In this document: piece by piece, positions 1 to 7,926 of the stretch
Layout: each line of letters opens with the position of its first letter
Numbering within the stretch: the first letter of the stretch is position 1
NCBI GenBank assembly: GCA_965222485.1
Contig: CBDCUC010000030.1
Span: forward strand, 434,001 to 498,000
Origin: CBDCUC01 sp965222485
Lineage (GTDB): Bacteria; Pseudomonadota; Alphaproteobacteria; Rhizobiales; Hyphomicrobiaceae
Direction of reading: 5' to 3'
DNA length: 64,000 nucleotides
The notes under the pieces: model-generated
Databases searched by the model: none
The model's input: the letters and a program-made list of their open reading frames with translations, nothing else
What the model was told of the DNA's origin: nothing
Position numbers and translations under genes: made by a program

Positions 1-166
1 GGCCGCCGGCCGTTGGCTGTAGGTCTAGCAACGTCTTTTTGCGGGTTAATGCGTATAGCCATTATGGTCAGCCCCGCTGATGCATATGAATAACGGGGCG
101 CGGATCGCAGTGAGGGTGGGAGCCAGACTCTTGTGATCGCTTTGCCTGAAAGCGAGATGACAGGGT

Positions 167-1879
167 ATGGCGGGTAAATCGCCCAAACAAAAAAAGAAAT
201 CCGGTAGCAACGAATTGGTCTTTGCCGCGTTGGGCGGCTTGGGCGAAATCGGCATGAATGTTTATCTGTACGGGTATGGACCGGCGGATAACCGGCAGTG
301 GCTGATGGTTGATCTGGGGCTGACGTTTCCCGGCCCGCGTGAGCCGGGTGTGGATGTTGTTCTACCTGACCTGAGCTTTATCGAAGAGAACAGCGGTGCT
401 CTCACCGGCATCGTGATCACGCACGCGCATGAAGACCATATTGGTGCGGTTTTGGAACTTTGGCCTGAAGTGCGCGCACCGGTTTTTGCCACTCCCTTTA
501 GCGTTGGCATGCTGAAAGCCAAGCAAGGCGAATATGGCCGTGGGTTGGAACTGCCGATTACTCAGGTGGACGTTGGCGCGCGTTTTGACGTCGGTCCTTT
601 TGATGTCGAAATGGTGCCGATGGCACATTCCATTCCAGAGCCTTCCGGGCTGGTGATACGCACCGATGCCGGTACGATCTTTCATACAGGTGACTGGAAA
701 CTCGACGAGCATCCCGTTGTCGGTCCGCCGACCGATGTTGTCCGGCTTAAGGAGCTTGGCGAGGAAGGGGTGGATATTCTGGTTTGCGATTCCACAAATG
801 CGCTTCGGGACGGGACGTCGCCATCAGAAAGTGATGTGGCGAAGTCGCTTGCCAGAATCGTCAAGGCGGCGGACGGGCGTGTGGCGATCACGACATTTGC
901 GTCGAACGTCGGGCGTGTCAAAGCGGTAGCGGATGCGGCGCGTGCATCGGGGCGCCGACTGGTTGTGGCGGGGCGTGCGCTTCATCGCGTGATCAATGTG
1001 GCGATCGAGACCGGGTACTTGCCTCCCGGCTTTAAATATCTGGACCAAGATCAGTTTAGTTATGTCGATCGCAAGGAGGCGCTGCTGCTGTGCACGGGAA
1101 GCCAGGGAGAGCCGCGTGCGGCAATGGCCCGTATTTCGGATAGCGATCATCCCGCGATAAAACTTGGCAAGGGTGACCTCGTTATATTTTCATCGCGCAA
1201 CATTCCGGGCAATGAAAAGTCCATCGGCCGGGTGCAGAACAATCTGTCGGAGCTTGGATGCGATGTGCTGACCGACAGCGAGGCACTCGTGCATGTGACC
1301 GGCCATCCTCGGCGCGACGAATTAAAGAAACTATATGGGTGGCTCAAGCCGAGTGTGGTTGTGCCAATGCACGGGGAGGCACGGCATTTGAAGGCAAATG
1401 CCGACCTGGCGAAATCGCAAGGTGTGAAGGAGGTTCTCACGCTTAGCGACGGCGATCTTGCCAGGCTACGGCCCGGACCGGCCAAGATCGTTCAGCGTGT
1501 CGAGGTTGGACGACGCTATAGGGATGGAAAGCTGATCGTCGATGAGGACGATGGAGTGGTTCGCGCGCGCCGGCAACTGTCGATGGTCGGTGTTGTAGTC
1601 GTTGGGGTTGTTATGTCCAGCCGCGGCGAGCTGTTGGACGAGCCTGAAGCTATGATCGATGGTATTCCAAACTTCACAGGCGACGACAGCGATATGATTG
1701 ACGTTGTGCTTGATGCTGTTGACGGTACCTTGGCAAGTATTCCGGCAGGGCGGCGCAAGGATGTGGAGCTTGTGCGCGAGGCTGTGCGCAGGGCTGTCCG
1801 GGCGGCGGTGGCTGACGAATGGGGCAAGCGGCCGATCGTCAAAGTGATAATCAATGTGGTCCGGGGCAAACGGGTCTGA
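167..1879 (+). CDS. rnj: Ribonuclease J
   Basis: Metallo-beta-lactamase/beta-CASP ribonuclease with endonuclease and 5'-3' exonuclease activity on RNA, acting in cytoplasmic mRNA decay and rRNA maturation. The 570-residue protein has the zinc motif H86-x-H88-x-D90-H91 (THAHEDH), a second metal-ligand stretch around MAHSIPEPSG, the beta-CASP region (TTFASNVGR) and the C-terminal VVPMHGEARH block. Length is normal for RNase J. The ATG at 167 follows a purine-rich stretch and gives the usual short basic N-terminus (MAGKSPKQKKK). It is the first gene of the rnj-mce-DUF1467 segment that lies upstream of proS in many Hyphomicrobiales. Alphaproteobacteria commonly carry RNase J as well as RNase E. 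Family assignment is secure. Confidence 0.97.
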   Translation: MAGKSPKQKKKSGSNELVFAALGGLGEIGMNVYLYGYGPADNRQWLMVDLGLTFPGPREPGVDVVLPDLSFIEENSGALTGIVITHAHEDHIGAVLELWPEVRAPVFATPFSVGMLKAKQGEYGRGLELPITQVDVGARFDVGPFDVEMVPMAHSIPEPSGLVIRTDAGTIFHTGDWKLDEHPVVGPPTDVVRLKELGEEGVDILVCDSTNALRDGTSPSESDVAKSLARIVKAADGRVAITTFASNVGRVKAVADAARASGRRLVVAGRALHRVINVAIETGYLPPGFKYLDQDQFSYVDRKEALLLCTGSQGEPRAAMARISDSDHPAIKLGKGDLVIFSSRNIPGNEKSIGRVQNNLSELGCDVLTDSEALVHVTGHPRRDELKKLYGWLKPSVVVPMHGEARHLKANADLAKSQGVKEVLTLSDGDLARLRPGPAKIVQRVEVGRRYRDGKLIVDEDDGVVRARRQLSMVGVVVVGVVMSSRGELLDEPEAMIDGIPNFTGDDSDMIDVVLDAVDGTLASIPAGRRKDVELVREAVRRAVRAAVADEWGKRPIVKVIINVVRGKRV

Positions 1880-2091
1880 ATAACCGTCACGCGCTGATTG
1901 TATACGGTTAAGCCACTGGATCGGAACAATTTCTAGAGTGCCGTCTTGCCGATCCATATCACCTTGTGCAATGACGGCACGGGATGGGGTGTGTGTTGCC
2001 CCGCTGGCGTGCTGACGGTCGATAGTGGAGTGGTGTGCGAGCGCGCCGTCAGCTTAGCGAGAAGAGAAGTAGTAATGCAAGGAGACGTGTA

Positions 2092-2496
2092 ATGATCGGG
2101 CGACTGAACCATGTCGCGATTGCTGTGAAGGACTTAAACGCGGCGGTTGCCGTCTATAAGAATGCGCTGGGCGCAGATGTTTCGGACGCGATGGCCGAGC
2201 CCGATCACGGCGTGACCGTTGTGTTTGTCAACCTGCCGAATACGAAGATCGAATTTCTAGAGCCGCTCGGTGAGGGGTCGCCAATCGAGAAGTTTCTTGA
2301 AAAGAATCCAAACGGTGGCATTCATCATGTCTGCTATGAGGTGGACGATATTATCGCGGCACGCGATCAACTCATGTCCCAGGGTGCGCGCGTGCTTGGT
2401 GATGGAGAACCGAAGACCGGTGCTCACGGCAAACCTGTTTTGTTTTTGCATCCAAAGGATTTTTGCGGAACGCTAACAGAGCTGGAGCAGGCGTAG
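2092..2496 (+). CDS. mce: Methylmalonyl-CoA epimerase
   Basis: Glyoxalase/VOC-fold enzyme interconverting (2R)- and (2S)-methylmalonyl-CoA in propionyl-CoA metabolism. The 134-residue protein starts MIGRLNHVAIAVKDL, with the first metal His in NHVAIAV, IEFLEPLG in the middle, GGIHHVCYEVDD, and ends PKDFCGTLTELEQA, carrying the last Glu ligand. I chose the ATG at 2092 because AAGGAG at 2079-2084 lies at good spacing; the frame is open upstream to 2035 but that extension (MRARRQLSEKR...) has no family support. It lies 212 bp after rnj, the usual neighbour. Confidence 0.95.
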   Translation: MIGRLNHVAIAVKDLNAAVAVYKNALGADVSDAMAEPDHGVTVVFVNLPNTKIEFLEPLGEGSPIEKFLEKNPNGGIHHVCYEVDDIIAARDQLMSQGARVLGDGEPKTGAHGKPVLFLHPKDFCGTLTELEQA

Positions 2497-2575
2497 TGCT
2501 TGTCCTTTAGGATACCTGTTGTCCGTAAAGATAATTGTGATTGTAGCTCTGATTGGAATGCGAGGGGAATAGAAC

Positions 2576-2830
2576 ATGAGCCTGACTGTCTCGCTTGCCC
2601 TCTACTTCATTATCTGGTGGATCGGCCTTTTGGCGGTGTTGCCGTTTGGTTTGCGCACGCAAGGTGAAGCGGGTGAAGTCGTTCCTGGCACGCCTGAAAG
2701 CGCTCCGCAGTCTTTCCGGCTTTTCAAGGTCTTTGCAATCAATACGGTCGTGGCCTGCGCGGTTTTTGCGCTCGTCTGGTGCGCCATCGAGTATCAGTGG
2801 GTCACCGTTGAGATGCTGTCATTTGTCTAA
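2576..2830 (+). CDS. DUF1467 family small membrane protein
   Basis: 84-residue protein of the DUF1467 family, which is common in alphaproteobacteria. Two hydrophobic segments (about residues 4-24 and 51-73) flank a short loop with PFGLRTQGEAGEVVPGTPESAP; the PFGLRTQ...G...GTP pattern is the family hallmark. Inner-membrane location is inferred; function is unknown. AGGGGAA lies just before the ATG. It follows mce and in related genomes precedes proS. The gene assignment is firm, the role is not known. Confidence 0.9.
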   Translation: MSLTVSLALYFIIWWIGLLAVLPFGLRTQGEAGEVVPGTPESAPQSFRLFKVFAINTVVACAVFALVWCAIEYQWVTVEMLSFV

Positions 2831-3352
2831 AGCGTGGGTTGCGTGAAGCCGACAAAGCAGCGTATTCGCAACGCTCGTTTCGGCTCACCTCGTATTCGAT
2901 TTTCCACGAGGGAACGCTGCCTACACGTCCGGGCGGCAGAATCCATTCATCGGTGTCAGATTATTTGGACGGGGCCTCACGCAAAGCCCACGTCCAACTC
3001 GCAAAACAAAGCCCCCGCTTTGCTACAAGTACACCGGCTGGGTGCCGGTTTCGGTCTCCCTAGACCTGGGCACGTCATGCCGATTTTTTGACGGCTTGTG
3101 ACGTTTCGGTACTGGCGTGCACACTAACGTATATGCGTTGTTCTGTCACGTATGAGTTAGCAAGAAAAAGGTTGTTTTGCGCGCACGCGATGACAGTCAG
3201 AACGGCCACGGCGGTGTTGCGTTGGGGCAACGTACTCACCGAAGCCGAACTGCTTTTGGAGGCGGACGGTTTGGGCCGATCAATTTGCTGCTAGAGTCGA
3301 TGCGGGGTGCGCGTTGCGGTTGCATGCGTCTTTGCGGGAGCGTGGGGTTTTT
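2831..3352 (+). other. Intergenic stretch without a recognised gene
   Basis: About 520 bp between the DUF1467 gene and the secreted protein at 3353. No tRNA cloverleaf or convincing coding frame is seen. It holds short inverted repeats: CAAAGC/GCTTTG near 3005-3020, ACCGGC (3033-3038)/GCCGGT (3044-3049), and GGTCT/AGACC around 3053-3065. None has a proper T-tract. Promoters for the downstream gene probably lie here but I could not pin one. Confidence 0.5.
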
Positions 3353-4144
3353 ATGTCTTCGTTGATGCGTTTTGTTTTTGTCGGTCTGCTATGCGGGTGG
3401 CTGATCGCGCTGCCGAGACTACCAGCGCACGGCGCCGAGCTTAGAATTAGCTTTGAAGAACTTTCCCAGCTCGTTGGGCGGTTTGCCGATACGGTCTCGC
3501 TTCGTTTGCACAACGTTCCGCCCGGATTTTTCGATTTTTCGTCCGGTTCGGAGCTGTCCGTGGGTGGTAACAGCATACCTCTATCTGTACCGGTGCGCTA
3601 TTTCGACAGAGCAGGCGGGCGCTATGTCTATTATCTCAACGATATCAACTCCAGCTCCATAACGATCGGTGCCGTATCGGGTGCTGTTCGAATTACCCTT
3701 CGGTTTGAGTCGGACGATGTGGAGCTTATCGGCCGTTGTGTTTCCGGGACATGTCCATCGGCAGGTCTCATACCTGATATTCAGTGGCAGCGTCCGCAGG
3801 TGTCGCTTGACCTTGTTCCCGTTCGGTTCGGCAACTCAATTGCCCTGGACGTAAAGCGGGTTGCGATCGGGGGGCGGCCAACCCCGACCTGCAAGAGTGG
3901 CGGGGGACTGTTTGTGAGCGGTCTGTGTCGTGCATTGCTTCCCTATGCACGCAGAATTGTTGGCAACATGATTGGTGACCTCAATCGTAGTCTCAGGGCG
4001 CAGGCCAATCAGGATTCGGTGAAGGAGAAACTTGCCGAAGCCCTGAAGCCATATTTGGTGCTTGGGCCTGTCGGGGAGGTCCGGATAAGGGATGTGACAA
4101 CGGCAACCAGCCGGGCGTCTATCACGTTCTGTATTGGGTGCTGA
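3353..4144 (+). CDS. Exported protein of unknown function
   Basis: 263 residues. The N-terminus (MSSLMRFVFVGLLCGWLIALPRL..AHGAE) is a clear Sec signal peptide with a likely AHG-A cleavage site, so the product should be periplasmic or outer-membrane associated. The body is predicted beta-rich, with four cysteines in two regions (CVSGTC; CKSGGGLFVSGLC), then an amphipathic helical stretch (RIVGNMIGDLNRSLRAQ) and a final CIGC. I recognise no family. The beta-rich body followed by a helix and a closing strand is loosely reminiscent of TULIP/BPI-like lipid-binding folds, but this is only a guess. The ATG at 3353 has GGGAG at 3336-3340; the frame opens at 3314 but that would bury the signal peptide. 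It sits between DUF1467 and proS, where many relatives have no gene. Confidence 0.75.
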   Translation: MSSLMRFVFVGLLCGWLIALPRLPAHGAELRISFEELSQLVGRFADTVSLRLHNVPPGFFDFSSGSELSVGGNSIPLSVPVRYFDRAGGRYVYYLNDINSSSITIGAVSGAVRITLRFESDDVELIGRCVSGTCPSAGLIPDIQWQRPQVSLDLVPVRFGNSIALDVKRVAIGGRPTPTCKSGGGLFVSGLCRALLPYARRIVGNMIGDLNRSLRAQANQDSVKEKLAEALKPYLVLGPVGEVRIRDVTTATSRASITFCIGC

Positions 4145-4444
4145 GGCCCTACAGTTCCTCGCAAAAATGCTTGCGCGAAACCCCAATGACCGGGGAGAGA
4201 GCGTGCGATTGTCGCTTAAAGCTGTGGATCGCTGGGATTGCGTCTGGGCTCAGTCCTGGTAAAGAGCCTGCTGGCTAATGCTTCGCGTCGATGGGTTTGG
4301 ACCGGCGCGCCAGTTCGTTTGATGCCGGGCGGGGTTCCCATTGGGGCGCAGCTGGCCGGGAAAGTAGCTCACGCGCGCTGGAGGAATTCCGACCCTTTGT
4401 TTTTCTAGGTCCTGTGTTGGGACGTCCTAACCGCTAAGGCTGAC
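4145..4444 (+). other. Intergenic stretch before proS
   Basis: 300 bp with no gene recognised. It should hold the promoter of the proS-lolC-lolD-dnaE run. The only site I can support is the proS ribosome binding site AAGG just before the ATG at 4445. No RNA structure of known type was seen. Confidence 0.4.
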
Positions 4445-5791
4445 ATGCTGCTGTCCAGATACTTTCTACCCGTCATGCGCGATGTGCCCAAGGAGGCGGA
4501 GATCGTTTCGCATCAGCTGATGCTGCGCTCAGGCATGATCAAGCAAGCCTCGGCGGGCATCTATTCCTGGTTGCCGTTGGGTTTGCGCGTTTTGCAAAAG
4601 ATTGAAGGGATCGTGCGCGATGAGCAGAACCGGGCCGGTGCCATCGAGCTCCTGATGCCGACCATTCAGTCGGCGGATCTGTGGCGTGAATCCGGTCGCT
4701 ACGAAGCCTACGGCAAAGAAATGCTTCGCATCACGGACAGGCATGAGCGCGATATGCTGTTCGGACCTACGGCGGAAGAAGTGGTCACGCAAATTTTTCG
4801 CGATAGCGTGAAGAGCTACAAGGATCTGCCCAAGAACCTCTACAACATTCAATGGAAATTCCGGGATGAAATCAGGCCGCGGTTCGGGGTGATGCGCGGG
4901 CGCGAGTTTCTGATGAAGGATGCTTATTCGTTTGACCTGACGGTGGAGGACGCACGCGCCGCCTATCAGCGGATGTTTGCGGCCTACTTGCGCACCTTCG
5001 CGCGCATGGGTTTGCAGGCTATTCCAATGGCGGCTGACACGGGTCCGATCGGCGGTGACCTGTCACATGAATTCATCGTTTTGGCGGAAACGGGGGAAAG
5101 CGCCGTCTTCTGCCATAAGGATCTGCTCGAGCGCGACGTGCCGCCGGCGGACGTTGATTTCAATGGCGACCTTTCCAGCATTGTCGACGATTGGACAGGG
5201 CTTTATGCCGCCACCGAAGAAATGCACGATGCGGCGAAGTTTGAAGCGGAAGTTCCCCAGTCTGAACGGGTCAGTGCGCGCGGAATTGAAGTCGGTCACA
5301 TTTTCTTCTTCGGCACCAAGTATTCCGACGCGATGGGTGCAAAGGTCCAAGGGCCGGACGGCAACCTGGTGAGCTTGCAGATGGGGTCTTATGGAATCGG
5401 TGTTTCGCGGCTTGCCGGAGGGATCATTGAGGCCTGCCATGACGATGCGGGTATTATTTGGCCGGTACCGGTGGCGCCGTTCGAGGTGGCGCTGATCAAT
5501 CTGCGCTCCGGTGACAAGGCAACGGATGCGGCGTGCGATGAGATATATGGAAAATTGCGAAGCGCAGGTGTCGAGGTGATCTACGACGATCGCGACGAGA
5601 GGGCGGGCGCAAAATTCAACACGATGGACCTTGTTGGTATTCCCTACCAGGTGATCGTGGGGCCTAAGGGTGTCAAGAATGGTGAGGCGGAATTGAAGGT
5701 GCGTGCCGGCGGTGAGAGAGAGACGCTGGGTGTCGAGGCATGCCTGTCGCGGGTCGTCGATCTGGTCGAAGGCCAACGCCTGCTTGTGTAA
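4445..5791 (+). CDS. proS: Prolyl-tRNA synthetase (short bacterial type)
   Basis: Class II aminoacyl-tRNA synthetase charging tRNA-Pro. The 448-residue protein has motif 1 around AGIYSWLPLGLRVLQK, motif 2 in IQWKFRDEIRPRFGVMRGREFLMKDAYSF, motif 3 in GSYGIGVSRLAGGIIE and an anticodon-binding domain (about residues 350-448). It lacks the roughly 180-residue INS editing domain of E. coli ProRS, which is normal for alphaproteobacteria. The ATG at 4445 is preceded by AAGG and gives the standard start MLLSRYFLPVMRDVP. It heads a co-directional run with lolC, lolD and dnaE. Confidence 0.97.
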   Translation: MLLSRYFLPVMRDVPKEAEIVSHQLMLRSGMIKQASAGIYSWLPLGLRVLQKIEGIVRDEQNRAGAIELLMPTIQSADLWRESGRYEAYGKEMLRITDRHERDMLFGPTAEEVVTQIFRDSVKSYKDLPKNLYNIQWKFRDEIRPRFGVMRGREFLMKDAYSFDLTVEDARAAYQRMFAAYLRTFARMGLQAIPMAADTGPIGGDLSHEFIVLAETGESAVFCHKDLLERDVPPADVDFNGDLSSIVDDWTGLYAATEEMHDAAKFEAEVPQSERVSARGIEVGHIFFFGTKYSDAMGAKVQGPDGNLVSLQMGSYGIGVSRLAGGIIEACHDDAGIIWPVPVAPFEVALINLRSGDKATDAACDEIYGKLRSAGVEVIYDDRDERAGAKFNTMDLVGIPYQVIVGPKGVKNGEAELKVRAGGERETLGVEACLSRVVDLVEGQRLLV

Positions 5792-5838
5792 GCATGGCCG
5801 GTGCGCACAACAGCAATAACGGGGAAGGCAAAAGGCTT

Positions 5839-7116
5839 ATGGCAGGCACGCAGCAAAGTGGAGACACGATGCCATTTTCGCCTTTTGAGTGGCTTTTGGC
5901 GCTGCGCTATTTGCGGGCGCGGCGCAAGGAAGGCTTCATTTCCGTCATAGCTGGGTTTTCGTTTGTCGGGATCATGCTCGGGGTCGCCACGCTGATTATC
6001 GTTATGGCGGTGATGAACGGGTTTAGGAAAGACCTGTTTGAAAAGATTCTTGGGCTTAACGGCCATGTGATTGTGCACAAGATCGGTGAGCCGTTCAAAG
6101 ACTACAATAGCGTCGCGGAACGACTGCGTAAGGTCAAGGGTGTGCAGTCGGTTCTGCCGCTGATCGAAGGTCAGGTTCTGGTCTCGTCACATGCGCAAGG
6201 TCTGGGCGGGCTCGTGCGTGGGCTGGACGAGACATCGCTGAAAGGCCTTCCGCTCATTTCAGACAACATTCAGGCCGGCACGTTGGATGGGTTTGATAGC
6301 AAGCGCGGTATCGCGATCGGCACGCGGTTGGCCAATGTGTTGCAGGTTTCGGTCGGCGACACGATTACGCTTATCTCCCCGCGCGGCGCTGCGACGCCGT
6401 TCGGGACGGCTCCACGATCGCGCACGTATCCAATTCTGGCGCTGTTTGAGATGGGTATGTCGGAATACGACCGCACCATGATCTTCATGCCGCTTGAGGA
6501 GGCGCAACGATATTTTTCGCGCGGGCGTAGCGTCGACGTTCTTGAGGTTGTGGTCGATGATCCGGAGCGTATCGATGGCTATAAAGGCGCTATGCAGGAG
6601 GCGGGCGGGGAGACAATCCAACTTTCCGATTGGCGCCAGCGCAATCAGACGTTCTTCACCGTGCTAGAGGTGGAGCGCAATGTGATGTTCATCATCCTGT
6701 CGCTTATCATCCTCGTTGCCGCGCTCAATATCATTTCCGGCATGATGATGCTGGTGAAGGACAAAGGGCGAGATATTGCGATCCTGCGTACGATGGGGGC
6801 GACGCGCGGCGCAGTGATGCGCGTCTTTCTAATTACGGGCGCGTCCATCGGTATCGTCGGGACAATTGCCGGTTTCATCCTGGGTATTGTCTTTTGCTGG
6901 AACATCGAGGCGGTTCGTCAATTCGTCGCGTGGCTGACGGGAACCACAATTTTCGATCCAAATGTTTATTACCTGACTAAGCTGCCGGCAGAGATTAATC
7001 CGCAGGAGACGGCCTTCATTGTGTTGATGGCCTTTGTCCTGTCGGTACTGGCGACGCTTTACCCATCATGGCGTGCGTCCACTCTCGATCCTGTCGAAGC
7101 GTTACGGTATGAGTGA
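5839..7116 (+). CDS. lolC: Lipoprotein-releasing ABC transporter, permease subunit (LolC/LolE family)
   Basis: Inner-membrane subunit of the Lol system, which extracts outer-membrane lipoproteins from the inner membrane using ATP hydrolysis by LolD. The protein begins with PFEWLLALRYLRARRKEGFISV and a first membrane helix (IAGFSFVGIMLGVATLIIVMAV), then a large periplasmic MacB-like domain. Three more helices follow: MFIILSLIILVAALNIISG, GASIGIVGTIAGFILGIVF and AFIVLMAFVLSVLATLYPSW. The C-terminus is the typical STLDPVEALRYE. The start is uncertain: ATG 5839 (425 residues), ATG 5869 (GGAG at 5860-5863, MPFSPFEWLL) or ATG 5794. It follows proS by about 50 bp and lolD by 12 bp, pointing to co-transcription. 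One permease gene is seen here, so it may form a homodimer. Confidence 0.94.
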   Translation: MAGTQQSGDTMPFSPFEWLLALRYLRARRKEGFISVIAGFSFVGIMLGVATLIIVMAVMNGFRKDLFEKILGLNGHVIVHKIGEPFKDYNSVAERLRKVKGVQSVLPLIEGQVLVSSHAQGLGGLVRGLDETSLKGLPLISDNIQAGTLDGFDSKRGIAIGTRLANVLQVSVGDTITLISPRGAATPFGTAPRSRTYPILALFEMGMSEYDRTMIFMPLEEAQRYFSRGRSVDVLEVVVDDPERIDGYKGAMQEAGGETIQLSDWRQRNQTFFTVLEVERNVMFIILSLIILVAALNIISGMMMLVKDKGRDIAILRTMGATRGAVMRVFLITGASIGIVGTIAGFILGIVFCWNIEAVRQFVAWLTGTTIFDPNVYYLTKLPAEINPQETAFIVLMAFVLSVLATLYPSWRASTLDPVEALRYE

Positions 7117-7128
7117 GGGTGCAGGATC

Positions 7129-7842
7129 GTGAACGAGCAAAACCCGCAAATACCGGTGTTGTCGCTGTCCAATCTGCGCCGGACGTTTCATCAGGGTCAT
7201 CGCGACATTCATGTGCTGGCAGGCGCAAGTGCGGACATTTGGCCTGGCCAAGCGGTGGCACTGGTTGGGCCGTCAGGTGCCGGCAAGTCGACTTTGCTGC
7301 ATGCGTGCGGACTGTTGGAAACGCCAGATTCCGGCCATGTCATCGTCAATGGTACGGATTGCGCTGGGCTCAATGACCATCAACGCACGCGGGTTAGGCG
7401 TCAAACGATGGGGTTCGTTTATCAATTCCATCAATTGTTGCCGGAATTCTCAGCAGTTGAGAATGTCATTGTCCCGCAGATGATTCTGGGCCGGTCGCGC
7501 AGGCAGGCGAAAGCGCATGCTGAAGAACTTCTTGGCGCTATGGGCTTAAGCGAGCGGCTCAATCATCGACCGGCGGAGTTGTCCGGCGGTGAACAACAGC
7601 GCACCGCGATTTGCCGTGCTCTTGCCAACAATCCGTCATTACTACTTGCCGATGAGCCGACGGGAAATCTTGACCCCAAGACCTCCGAACGCGTGTTCAA
7701 GGCACTGATGGACCTCATTCATATGACGGGTGTGTCCGCGTTGATCGCAACGCATAACATGGCATTGGCGGCGCGGATGGATCGCGTGTTGGTGCTCAAT
7801 GATGGATTGTTGCAGGAAATGGCGCCGCAGCAGGTCGGTTGA
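7129..7842 (+). CDS. lolD: Lipoprotein-releasing ABC transporter, ATPase subunit LolD
   Basis: ATPase that powers the LolC/E lipoprotein extractor on the cytoplasmic face of the inner membrane. The 237-residue protein has Walker A GPSGAGKST (47-55), Q-loop around QFHQLLPEFSAVENV, signature LSGGEQQR (150-157), Walker B LLLADEPTGNLD (from 170) and switch His in ATHN. The VYQFHQLLPEFSA segment is characteristic of LolD among MacB-type ATPases. The start is GTG 7129, preceded by AGGGTGCAGGA, 12 bp after the lolC stop. Confidence 0.96.
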   Translation: MNEQNPQIPVLSLSNLRRTFHQGHRDIHVLAGASADIWPGQAVALVGPSGAGKSTLLHACGLLETPDSGHVIVNGTDCAGLNDHQRTRVRRQTMGFVYQFHQLLPEFSAVENVIVPQMILGRSRRQAKAHAEELLGAMGLSERLNHRPAELSGGEQQRTAICRALANNPSLLLADEPTGNLDPKTSERVFKALMDLIHMTGVSALIATHNMALAARMDRVLVLNDGLLQEMAPQQVG

Positions 7843-7926
7843 TCTCCGGTTCGCATGTGGAAATGCATGCCCTTGGCGCTAAATTTCCTAGCGTGACCTC
7901 CAAAACAGCGTGCAGTCTATCGTTTC

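Noticed and set aside
1..166. Possible 3' tail of an upstream gene (frame ending TAG at 20-22) and a hairpin GCCCCG (71-76)/CGGGGC (94-99)
   Set aside because: Too little sequence to identify a gene; the hairpin has no T-tract and is not clearly a terminator.
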